Made by a program: the position numbers and the translations under genes
NCBI GenBank assembly: GCA_937910975.1
Contig: CALEMZ010000200.1
Location: 1-6,131 of the forward strand
DNA length: 6,131 bases
Reading direction: 5' to 3'
DNA from: an uncultured Pseudorhodobacter sp.
GTDB taxonomy: Bacteria; Pseudomonadota; Alphaproteobacteria; Rhodobacterales; Rhodobacteraceae
The notes under the pieces: generated by a model
The model's database searches: none
The model's input: the letters and a program-made list of their open reading frames with translations, nothing else
Told to the model about the DNA's origin: nothing
Shown here: positions 1-6,131 of the stretch, piece after piece
Numbering within the stretch: the first letter of the stretch is position 1
Layout: every line of letters begins with the position of its first letter

Positions 1-2
1 AC

Positions 3-3000
3 AATGACGATCGCCTCGCGCCCTCCGGTTTCAATGAGGCCGACCAGATCGAGATTACCCGCCGCATCACCCGTGACGCAGGCTCTGCCTATAAGGCCAA
101 CACCCGCGATGTGCGTGCGCGTGATATTCAGATGCTTTTTGCCGATGCCTCTACCGGGGCGCACTCTCCTGCGCTAGTGCGGCAGGGCCAGATCGCCGAG
201 CTTATCAACGCCAAACCCAAGGCCCGTCGCCGCATCCTGGAAGAGGCCGCAGGCATCTCGGGCCTCTATCAGCGTCGGCATGAGGCGGAACTGCGCCTGA
301 ACGCGACTGAGATCAACCTCGCCCGCATCGCTGATGTGCTTGAAGCCCTCGCCTCCCAACTCGGTGCGCTCTCCCGTCAGGCCCGTCAAGCAGCTCGCTA
401 CCGCGAGATCGGCACCGAATTACGCCGCGCCGAGGGTATGTTGCTCTATCGCCGCTGGCGCGAGGCCGATCAGGCCGTGCTGGAGGCGGAATCCTTGCTG
501 CGCGAACGGCTCATTCAGGCAGGCAAGGCCGAAACCCTGTCGCGTGTGGCTGACGAGGCGCGGAGAAAGGCAGAAGAGGCGCTGCCCCCCAAGCGCGAGG
601 AAGAAGCGATTGCCGGGACCATTTTGCAACGCCTGACCGTGCAGCGCGATGCGCTCAATGATACCGAAGCCCGCGCCCTGCAAGCCATCGAAACCCTGCG
701 CTCTCGCATCGAGCAGCTCGCCCGCGACATGGAGCGCGAAACCGGCCTCAACCGCGATGCGCAAGAAACCATTTCCCGGCTGGAATGGGAGGCCGAACAG
801 CTTTCCCGCGCTGCCGAGGGCCATGATGACAAGCTGCGCGAAGCCGCTGAAGCCGCCCGCGAAGCCGGCGCGCTGCTGACCGAGCGTGAAAGCGGCATGT
901 CGGAAATGACCGAGGATGTCGCCCGCCTCGCCGCGCGCCACCAATCTGTCCAGCGACTGCTCGCCGATACGCAAACCACGGTGGATAAGGCCGAAAGTTC
1001 CGCCGCCCGTGCCAAAGATGCCTCTGCTGAGGCATTGGAATTTGAGGTCCGCGCCGCCGAGGCCTTTGAGATTGCCGAGATCGCGCAAGAAGAGGCGATT
1101 GCACTGGCCGAAGCCACTGAGGAAGCGCTGGAAAGCGCCGAGGAGGCCCGCGCGGATGTCCAATCGCGTGAGGCCGAAGCCCGCGCCATGCGATCGGAAG
1201 CGGAAGGCGAGGCCAACGCTCTGCGCGCCGAAGTCGCGGCGCTCGGGCGGCTTGTGGAACGCGAATCCGCTGCTGGCTCGCAGGTGCTGGATCTGTGTCA
1301 GGTGGAGCCGGGCTATGAGGCGGCCTTGGGTGCTGCCCTTGCCGATGATCTGCGCGCGCCTGCTGTGGGCGATGAGGCTATTTCCGGCTGGGCCGCCCTG
1401 CCTGATTACGATGAAAACGCAGCACTTCCCGCCGGGGCCACGCCATTGGCGCAATGGGTCAAAGTGCCCGATGTTCTGCGCCGTCGTATCGGCCAGATCG
1501 GCCTTGTCGCGCGCGATCAGGGTGCACGCCTGCAACCCGCACTGCGCCCCGGTCAGCGGCTCGTTAGTGTAGAAGGCGACCTTTGGCGTTGGGATGGCTT
1601 TCGCGCCGGGGCCGATGATGCGCCCTCCGCCGCCGCGCTTCGGCTTAAACAGCTTAACCGACTGGTGCAGTTGAAGCGCGATCTTGAAGAGGTGGCCGCC
1701 CGCGCCGATGGGGCCAGAATGGCGCATGAGTCGTTGCAAGCCCGGCTGGCCGAGCTTGCCCGCGTCGATCAGATGGCGCGCGACGCCCGCCGCGCTGCCG
1801 ATGCCCGCGTGACCGAGGCCAACCGCGCTTTGGCCCGCGCCGAGGCGGATCGTTCCATCGCGGGTGGCAAACTCGAAGCGGCCCGCCTCGCCGTCACCCG
1901 CTATGAAACCGAGGCGACCGAGACCCGCGCCACCCTGCGCGACGCCCGCAACAGTGCTACGGCGCTGCCGGATATTGATGCCGCCCGCGCCACGGTTGAG
2001 GCGTTGAAAACCACGGTCGAGGCTGCGCGCATCACCATGATGACCCGCCGCTCCGCGCATGATGAATTCCGACGCGAAGGCGAGGCGCGGCTGAAGCGGC
2101 GGCAGGAAGTGACCAAGGAGGTCTCCGGCTGGAAGCACCGTCTGGAAACGGCTGAAAAGCGCAACCACGAACTCGCCGAACGCAAGGCGCTGACCGAGGA
2201 AGAGCTGCTGGACGCTCAAGCCGCGCCTGAGGAAATCGCCATCCAGCGTGAGGAATTGGCCGATGCCATGGCCGCCGCCGAAACGCGCCGCGCGGTCGCC
2301 GCCGACGCGCTGGCCGCTGCCGAAACCACGCTGCGTGAAGCCACCTTGCATGAGCGGGAGGCCGAACGTCTGGCAGGCGAGGCCCGCGAAGCCCGCGCCC
2401 GCACCGAGGCCCGGCACGAGGCCGCCATCGAGGCGCGTGATGCGGCTTCTTTGCGTATCCGTGAAGAGGCCGATAGCGCGCCCCAGAAGCTGTTGGAATC
2501 CCTTGGTGCAGACCCAGATAAGATGCCCGATGTGGACCATCTGGAAACCGAGGTCAGCCGTCTTAAGCGGCAGCGTGAGGCCTTGGGGGCGGTGAACCTG
2601 CGCGCCGAGGAAGACGCAAAATCGGTGCAAGTAGAGCATGACACGCTGGCCACCGAAAAGACCGATCTGGAAGAGGCGATCAAGAAGCTCCGCTCCGGCA
2701 TCGCGGGCCTGAACCGTGAGGGCCGCGAACGTTTGCTGACTGCCTTTGAGCAGGTGAACACCTCTTTCGGCACGCTCTTTTCCCATTTGTTTGGCGGGGG
2801 CGAGGCACGGCTGGTGCTGGTGGAATCCGATGACCCGCTGGATGCGGGGCTGGAGATCATGTGCCAGCCGCCGGGCAAGAAGCTGGCCACGCTCAGCCTG
2901 CTGTCGGGGGGGGAGCAGACCCTGACGGCGATGGCGCTGATCTTTGCGGTTTTCCTCGCTAACCCCGCGCCGATCTGCGTGCTCGATGAGGTGGACGCGC

Positions 3001-3203
3001 CGCTGGATGATGCCAACGTGACCCGCTTTTGCGATCTTTTGGATGAGATGACGCGCCGCACCGAAACCCGCTTCCTGATCATCACCCACCATGCCGTCAC
3101 GATGGCGCGGATGGACCGTTTGTTCGGGGTGACGATGGCCGAGCAAGGGGTCAGCCAGCTGGTGAGCGTGGACCTGAAGCGTGCTGCGGCAATGGTGGCC
3201 TGA
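3..3203 (+). CDS. smc: Chromosome segregation protein SMC (5'-truncated by window edge)
   Basis: This is the ATPase core of the bacterial condensin-like SMC complex, which in the known family pairs with ScpA/ScpB and loops and compacts the nucleoid. The frame is open from base 3, and 1066 residues are visible. From family knowledge about 85-90 residues are missing, including Walker A. Visible order: rest of the N-terminal head (FADASTGAHSP, RQGQI in the Q-loop region, RRRILEEAAGI, residues ~45-85); an Ala/Glu/Arg-rich coiled coil (~90-420); a compact hinge (~427-535, EPGYEAALGAAL to GDLWRWDGF); a second coiled coil (~545-890); and the C-terminal head. The head carries the ABC signature LSGGEQ (2901-2918), Walker B VLDE with its catalytic Glu (2979-2990), D-loop APLDDANV and H-loop ITHH. 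A GTG at 111 could be read as a start, but homology clearly runs upstream of it, so it is internal. The frame is intact and all visible ATPase residues are present. The hinge looks short compared with Bacillus-type SMC. Confidence 0.97.
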   Translation, partial: NDDRLAPSGFNEADQIEITRRITRDAGSAYKANTRDVRARDIQMLFADASTGAHSPALVRQGQIAELINAKPKARRRILEEAAGISGLYQRRHEAELRLNATEINLARIADVLEALASQLGALSRQARQAARYREIGTELRRAEGMLLYRRWREADQAVLEAESLLRERLIQAGKAETLSRVADEARRKAEEALPPKREEEAIAGTILQRLTVQRDALNDTEARALQAIETLRSRIEQLARDMERETGLNRDAQETISRLEWEAEQLSRAAEGHDDKLREAAEAAREAGALLTERESGMSEMTEDVARLAARHQSVQRLLADTQTTVDKAESSAARAKDASAEALEFEVRAAEAFEIAEIAQEEAIALAEATEEALESAEEARADVQSREAEARAMRSEAEGEANALRAEVAALGRLVERESAAGSQVLDLCQVEPGYEAALGAALADDLRAPAVGDEAISGWAALPDYDENAALPAGATPLAQWVKVPDVLRRRIGQIGLVARDQGARLQPALRPGQRLVSVEGDLWRWDGFRAGADDAPSAAALRLKQLNRLVQLKRDLEEVAARADGARMAHESLQARLAELARVDQMARDARRAADARVTEANRALARAEADRSIAGGKLEAARLAVTRYETEATETRATLRDARNSATALPDIDAARATVEALKTTVEAARITMMTRRSAHDEFRREGEARLKRRQEVTKEVSGWKHRLETAEKRNHELAERKALTEEELLDAQAAPEEIAIQREELADAMAAAETRRAVAADALAAAETTLREATLHEREAERLAGEAREARARTEARHEAAIEARDAASLRIREEADSAPQKLLESLGADPDKMPDVDHLETEVSRLKRQREALGAVNLRAEEDAKSVQVEHDTLATEKTDLEEAIKKLRSGIAGLNREGRERLLTAFEQVNTSFGTLFSHLFGGGEARLVLVESDDPLDAGLEIMCQPPGKKLATLSLLSGGEQTLTAMALIFAVFLANPAPICVLDEVDAPLDDANVTRFCDLLDEMTRRTETRFLIITHHAVTMARMDRLFGVTMAEQGVSQLVSVDLKRAAAMVA

Positions 3204-3231
3204 TCGCCGCCCCCGCCCTCATCTCTATCAG

Positions 3232-3245
3232 CCAGCGGTCGCTGG
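3232..3245. repeat. Short perfect palindrome in the smc/glycosyltransferase convergent gap
   Basis: CCAGCG-GT-CGCTGG is a perfect inverted repeat 29 bases after the smc stop. In RNA it would fold as a 5-bp GC-rich stem with a GGTC tetraloop on either strand. It lies between two convergent genes, where a bidirectional terminator would be expected, but no T tract follows on either strand. A classical intrinsic terminator is therefore not supported. I see nothing else of note in 3204-3301. Confidence 0.3.
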
Positions 3246-3301
3246 GCATACCTTGGGCGCGGCGCACAGACCGGGCAGGGCAGCAACGAGAGAGGCTGCG
3301 G

Positions 3302-4205
3302 TTACGATTGCAACGGGCTCATTTTGGCGATTTTATCGCGCAGGTGGAGGGAGGTTTCGATCAAGATGCCCTCAGCGCGGAGTTTCACCAGCGTGTCCGT
3401 GTTGGCGGTTTGGGTGGCGCGATAGAAGACGTCGATCTGGGCATCATCGGCGGCCAGCAGCCATTCTTGCAGGGCGGGGTTGTATTGATAGGCCCCGCGC
3501 GTAAGGCGGAATTGCAAACGATCTTTCCAGCGCGCAGGGCCCTCGGCGTGGAAATGCAGTAAGGCGATATCGGGGAAGAAATCACCCCCCGGCACGCGGG
3601 CGCCTGCGCGAAAGGCACCGTGGAGGCGGGGTTCAAAACGCGCAAGCCCGGTGCGGAAAAAGCACTTTCCGGCAGCGTGGGACAGCACACCATTGGACAT
3701 GAGCGGCGCGAAAGCGCCAAAGACGCGCGTGCGGGCGGCTTCATTAGCGGCCCCGCGCAAGGCGGCGCGGAAGTGGCGGGCGGTGAAAATATCATCGGGT
3801 AGCAATGGGTCATGCAGCGCCTCCCACGGGGCCATGCGGAGCATGGATTGATCGCGCGGAAGCGCGGTCGAGGGCCGCTGCGATATCCGTGTTGGGCAGG
3901 ATGTATTCATCCACGTCGATATGCGCGACCCATGGCAGCGCTTTGGTGGCATAGACGCGTTGCATATTTCGCGATTGGCGGTTCTGGTGCTTGCCGGGGC
4001 GTTTGCCGATCAACCCCGTCCAATAGGCATCCGAGCAGCGGGTAGCAGTGACGCGCGGGTCGTGGAACTGGTCAGCCGCAGGGTCTTCGGGGTCGTCGAA
4101 AAAAAGCCAGATATGAGCTGCCCCAAGGTTCAGGTGATAGGCCGCAAAGGCCTGCACCTGTTCGGGCGTGGATTTGACGGTGGCGCAAACTCCCCAAGTG
4201 GTCAT
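3302..4205 (-). pseudogene. Glycosyltransferase family 2-like protein, frameshifted
   Basis: Two overlapping minus-strand frames together make one protein. The first runs from the ATG at 4205 (MTTWGVCATVK) through GKHQNRQSRNMQRVYA to AHIDVDEYILPNTDIAAALDR, then runs into unrelated sequence and a stop at 3812-3810. The second continues the sense as LPRDQSMLRMAPWEALHD to the TAA at 3304-3302. Skipping one base at about 3863 (GACCGC-G-CTTCCG on the minus strand) joins them into a 300-residue product. IDVDE (reconstructed residues 96-100) is a DXD-like acidic motif typical of nucleotide-sugar/metal sites. The overall pattern resembles the small family-2/GT92-like glycosyltransferases common in Rhodobacterales (Pfam Glyco_tranf_2_4 type). 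The C-terminal part includes LLHFHAEGPARWKDR. Substrate and product are unknown. The start overlaps the upstream transglycosylase stop as ATGA and has no clear ribosome binding site, which fits translational coupling. Both halves look well preserved, so the break is recent or a sequencing error. Confidence 0.8.
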
Positions 4206-5380
4206 AGGGCGTTCAGCAGCGCGTGGGTTGGCCAGCCATCGGCGGGCAGGCCGAGGCGGCTTTGTTCCCGGCGCACCGCGTCGCGGGTGTTGGTGCCAAG
4301 GATGCCGTCAACCCCTCCAACGTCATAACCGCGGCGTTGTAGTTTTGTTTGCAGGTCTTTGGTTTGATTGATAGAAAGCTGCGGGTCCGGGCGGCCTGAG
4401 TTGAACACCGGCGCACCTGTCAGGCGGTTGGCGAAATAGGCGGCGGTGGTGACATAGACGAAGCTTTGATTCCACGCAAACAGTATGGAGTAATTCGGGT
4501 AGGCTATGAAAGCTGGCCCTTTGCGCCCCTCCGGCAGAAGGATAGAGGCGGGGAGATTGGCAAAATCGCCCTGCCGGGGGGCGACGCCCATGGCGGCCCA
4601 TTCTGCGGTGGGAAGCTGGGTTCGCAGGCCGGTTTTCTCCCATGGCAGGTTGGGGGGTAGCGTTACCTCCTGCAACCACGGCTTGCCCGCGCGCCAGCCC
4701 AGATCGCGCAGCACCCGCGCGCCGGAAAGGATCGCATCAGGCACGGAGGTTTTAAGGTCTACCTTGCCGTCACCGTCGCCATCCACCCCGCGTTCCAGAA
4801 TGTCGGAGGGCAGCATCTGGACCATCCCGATCTCGCCCGCCCAGGCGCCGGTGGTGGTGGCTGGGTCGAACATACCTTTTTGCCAAAGTTTCATCGCGGC
4901 CAGAAGCTGCGGCTGGAAAAGCTCCGGGCGGCGGCAATCATGGGCGAGGGTGGCCAGCGCGTTGGCGGTGTTGTAATTGCCCTGAAAGGCGCCGAAATCA
5001 GTTTCAAACGCCCAGAAAGCCAGAAGGATGCCGCGCGGCACGCCATATTCCGCCTCGGCCCGGTCAAAGAGTGCTGCGTATTTCCGGGCATTGGCCCTGC
5101 CGTTGTCGATCCGGCTCTGACTGATGAGGCTGCGGGCGAAATCGGTGAAGGGCTTGCGAAAAACGCCTTGGCTGCGGTCGGCTTTCAACACCTTCGCGTC
5201 TTGCGTAATGCCGCGAAAGAAACGGTCCGCCTCGGCTTTGGTGAGGCCGCTTTGTACCGCCTCGGTCTTCATCGCGGCCACGAAAGTGGAAAAGGCACCT
5301 CCGCAGGGGGCGGCAAGCGCGGGGGGGCTGGCAGCGGCCATAACAAGGGAAATCACAAGGGCAGGGGCGGAAAATCGCAT
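4202..5380 (-). CDS. Lytic murein transglycosylase, MltB/Slt35-like, with C-terminal peptidoglycan-binding domain
   Basis: Predicted exported enzyme that cleaves the MurNAc-GlcNAc bond of peptidoglycan, leaving 1,6-anhydroMurNAc (family knowledge). The protein is 392 residues from the ATG at 5380. It starts with a Sec signal peptide (MRF, a hydrophobic stretch, then PPALA, cleavage near residue 23). No lipobox precedes the Cys in AAPCGG, so it is probably soluble and periplasmic, unlike E. coli MltB. An SLT_2-type catalytic domain follows (~25-320) with AFWAFETDFG; Glu126 (bases 5005-5003) aligns with the catalytic Glu162 of Slt35. EIGMVQMLPS and YPNYSILFAWNQS are further family motifs. DGDGDGKVDL (~200-208) corresponds to the EF-hand-like metal site of Slt35. 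The last ~57 residues (LQTKLQRRGYDVGGVDGILG) form a PG_binding_1 domain. Its TGA overlaps the ATG of the glycosyltransferase. Two Cys (APC and HDC) could form a disulfide. Confidence 0.93.
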   Translation of the reverse strand: MRFSAPALVISLVMAAASPPALAAPCGGAFSTFVAAMKTEAVQSGLTKAEADRFFRGITQDAKVLKADRSQGVFRKPFTDFARSLISQSRIDNGRANARKYAALFDRAEAEYGVPRGILLAFWAFETDFGAFQGNYNTANALATLAHDCRRPELFQPQLLAAMKLWQKGMFDPATTTGAWAGEIGMVQMLPSDILERGVDGDGDGKVDLKTSVPDAILSGARVLRDLGWRAGKPWLQEVTLPPNLPWEKTGLRTQLPTAEWAAMGVAPRQGDFANLPASILLPEGRKGPAFIAYPNYSILFAWNQSFVYVTTAAYFANRLTGAPVFNSGRPDPQLSINQTKDLQTKLQRRGYDVGGVDGILGTNTRDAVRREQSRLGLPADGWPTHALLNAL

Positions 5381-5386
5381 CGGGCA

Positions 5387-5390
5387 CTCC
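5387..5390 (-). promoter_or_regulatory. Ribosome binding site fixing the transglycosylase start at 5380
   Basis: GGAG at 5390-5387 sits 6 bases before the ATG at 5380, an ideal Shine-Dalgarno spacing. A GTG at 5392 is in frame and would add four residues (MECP), but it overlaps this site and spoils the usual signal-peptide start MRF. The ATG at 5380 is therefore preferred. Confidence 0.7.
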
Positions 5391-5405
5391 ACTTACATCC
5401 CGTGT

Positions 5406-5433
5406 AGAGTAGCAGGGCGGGCGTTGGTGGCAA
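5406..5433 (-). promoter_or_regulatory. Candidate sigma70-type promoter for the transglycosylase/glycosyltransferase unit
   Basis: On the minus strand TTGCCA (5433-5428, five of six matches to TTGACA) is followed after 16 bases by TACTCT (5411-5406, a weak -10). A start near 5399 would leave a leader of about 20 bases carrying the GGAG site. Position and spacing are good but the -10 is poor, so this is a candidate only. The rest of 5381-5516 shows no clear terminator for the cupin gene. Confidence 0.33.
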
Positions 5434-5516
5434 CCGGTCTAAGCGCGTGCGGGCGTGTCCGCTTGAATTTCGGCTAGGTGGGGCAAACCCGGCCTTTGGT
5501 TCAGGGCGCTCGGAGG

Positions 5517-5882
5517 CTATTCATATTGAACGATGACGGATTCAAAATCCTCTTTGCTGGTTACGACCGTGTGATGCCCTTTGCCGATGTTGTCTTCCAT
5601 ATGCCAAACATCGCCGCGGCCAATATCGCGATATTCTCCATCACTTGCCGTAACCCTGACGCTCCCCGCGAGGCAGATGAGCTTCTGGCGGACGGGCGTC
5701 GGGTGGGTCGGCTCATTCCAGCCCGCGCGAAGCCGCAAGAACATCATGTGCTTGACGGTTTCCGGCTCTGATATCTCGATCGCTTGCGCTGGTGGTGCAA
5801 ACGTCCGCTCTTCAACGCTGACCTTGATATCTTCCCAGTGGCTTTCGCCTGATGCGTCCGAATAAAGTTTTAGAAATTTCAA
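5517..5882 (-). CDS. Small cupin-domain protein of unknown function
   Basis: A 121-residue, single-domain protein with a cupin (double-stranded beta-helix) pattern. The core runs from about residue 46 to 105: MMFLRLRAGWNEPTHPTP, then VRQKLICLAGSVRV (strand-turn-strand with the conserved G), then DIGRGDVWHMED and GKGHHTVV. The classical HxH pair of cupin motif 1 is not seen; His60, His94 and His103/His104 are the only candidate ligands, so metal binding is uncertain. The start is TTG at 5882, preceded by AAGGG eight bases upstream. No ATG or GTG lies in frame between it and the in-frame stop at 5906-5904, and MKFLKLYSDASGESHW looks like a natural N-terminus for this family. There is no signal peptide, so it is probably cytoplasmic. 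Codon use is mixed (CTA, ATA, CCA, AGG occur), unlike the strongly GC-biased neighbours. Ligand or reaction cannot be named. Confidence 0.85.
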   Translation of the reverse strand: MKFLKLYSDASGESHWEDIKVSVEERTFAPPAQAIEISEPETVKHMMFLRLRAGWNEPTHPTPVRQKLICLAGSVRVTASDGEYRDIGRGDVWHMEDNIGKGHHTVVTSKEDFESVIVQYE

Positions 5883-5887
5883 ATGCC

Positions 5888-5942
5888 TGACCCTTATAAG
5901 CCGTCATGGTGGAACTCTACTAAACAGCCATATTAAGGGTCA
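5888..5942 (-). promoter_or_regulatory. Candidate control region of the cupin gene: inverted repeat around promoter and ribosome binding site
   Basis: TGACCCTTA (5888-5896) and TAAGGGTCA (5934-5942) form a perfect 9-bp inverted repeat separated by 37 bases. On the minus strand the distal arm overlaps TTGACC (5943-5938), a good -35, followed after 18 bases by TAGAGT (5919-5914), a plausible -10. The proximal arm contains AAGGG (5895-5891), the ribosome binding site for the TTG start at 5882. The arms could be a split operator. If transcription starts further upstream, they could form an RNA stem that hides the ribosome binding site. The repeat is seen directly; the regulation is inferred. Confidence 0.4.
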
Positions 5943-6131
5943 AGAACCATTAACTAAGCGAAAGCGCCAGATGACCTCTACGAGCTCTTTGTAGCCTGTT
6001 CGGGCACTATTCCGAGAAGGGCAATCATCCACAGGGAACTTATCTCTGATTACTTGGCGGGCAAGCCTTTGGCGGCTTTATTAAGCGCAATGCCATGAGA
6101 GCATTTGAAGGAAGTAGTTTTTTGAATGACT
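5943..6131. other. AT-richer stretch without a recognisable gene
   Basis: About 190 bases with visibly lower GC than the rest of the window. The minus-strand frames are broken by stops. On the plus strand one frame is open from 5958 to the TGA at 6098 (reading KAPDDLYELFVACSG and ELISDYLAGKPLAALLSAMP) but has no ATG or GTG. An ATG at 6095 overlaps that TGA and stays open to the window end (MRAFEGSSFLND). I recognise neither. It may be intergenic DNA, a decayed gene remnant, or the edge of a plus-strand gene. Confidence 0.4.

Noticed and set aside
420..3146. A 908-codon open frame antisense to smc, plus other long antisense frames at 515-1216 and 2216-3286
   Set aside because: smc is unambiguous on the plus strand. 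Long antisense frames without stops are expected opposite GC-rich genes with strong third-position bias. The translations are low-complexity and show no domain pattern or sensible start context.
3308..3562. Plus-strand frames of 60-135 codons across 3300-5480
   Set aside because: They lie opposite the glycosyltransferase and transglycosylase, whose motifs are clear, and they show no recognisable domain.
3302..3952. The 216-codon minus-strand frame as an independent gene
   Set aside because: Its first ~37 codons are the shifted reading of the IDVDEYILPN region of the glycosyltransferase. Only the part after ~3862 is meaningful, as the continuation of the gene starting at 4205.
5381..5392. GTG at 5392 as the transglycosylase start
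   Set aside because: It overlaps the GGAG ribosome binding site that is ideally spaced for the ATG at 5380 and puts acidic MECP before the signal peptide.
5933..5953. Paired TTAA elements resembling a CtrA binding site
   Set aside because: The two TTAA are 13 bases apart, not the 7 of the known CtrA consensus.
6063..6078. AAGCC-TTTGGC-GGCTT hairpin followed by TATTA as a plus-strand terminator
   Set aside because: Only a 5-bp stem with no proper T run and no plus-strand gene ending just before it.
1..6131. CRISPR array, tRNA, rRNA, transposase or toxin-antitoxin pair
   Set aside because: No regularly spaced repeats, cloverleaf-like conserved arms, terminal inverted repeats with a transposase, or paired small ORFs were seen by eye on either strand.

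Overview
The window looks like chromosomal DNA of a GC-rich alphaproteobacterium, most likely of the Rhodobacterales (Roseobacter group). The main reason is the SMC protein. Its head motifs (FADASTGAHSPALV, RQGQI, LSGGEQTLTAMALIFAVF, VLDEVDAPLDDANV) and its compact hinge ending in GDLWRWDGF match what I know of SMC proteins from that order. This assignment rests on recalled family patterns, not on a search.

Layout. (1) Bases 3-3203, plus strand: most of smc. The 5' end, with the Walker A motif, lies outside the window. (2) 3204-3301: a short convergent gap with one small palindrome. (3) 3302-4205, minus strand: a glycosyltransferase-like gene that needs two reading frames. A single-base indel near 3863 splits an otherwise coherent 300-residue protein, so it is a pseudogene or a sequencing error. 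(4) 4202-5380, minus strand: a secreted lytic murein transglycosylase (MltB/Slt35-like catalytic domain plus C-terminal peptidoglycan-binding domain). Its stop overlaps the glycosyltransferase start in an ATGA, so the two form one transcription unit. (5) 5381-5516: a gap with a candidate promoter for the transglycosylase. (6) 5517-5882, minus strand: a small single-domain cupin with a TTG start and a more mixed codon use than its neighbours. (7) 5883-6131: a more AT-rich stretch with the cupin's control region (a perfect 9-bp inverted repeat around a candidate promoter and the ribosome binding site) and no recognisable gene, although a plus-strand gene could begin at 6095.

How the genes work together. 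smc is a chromosome-organisation gene and is transcribed towards the other three, so it is not part of their operon. The transglycosylase and the glycosyltransferase are co-directional and overlapping, and both are plausibly envelope-related. The cupin is co-directional but separated by 136 bases with a candidate promoter in between, so it is probably its own unit.

I see no CRISPR array, tRNA, rRNA, intact mobile element or clearly novel multi-gene system. The points most worth checking are the frameshift in the glycosyltransferase, the dyad in front of the cupin, and the composition change at the right end.
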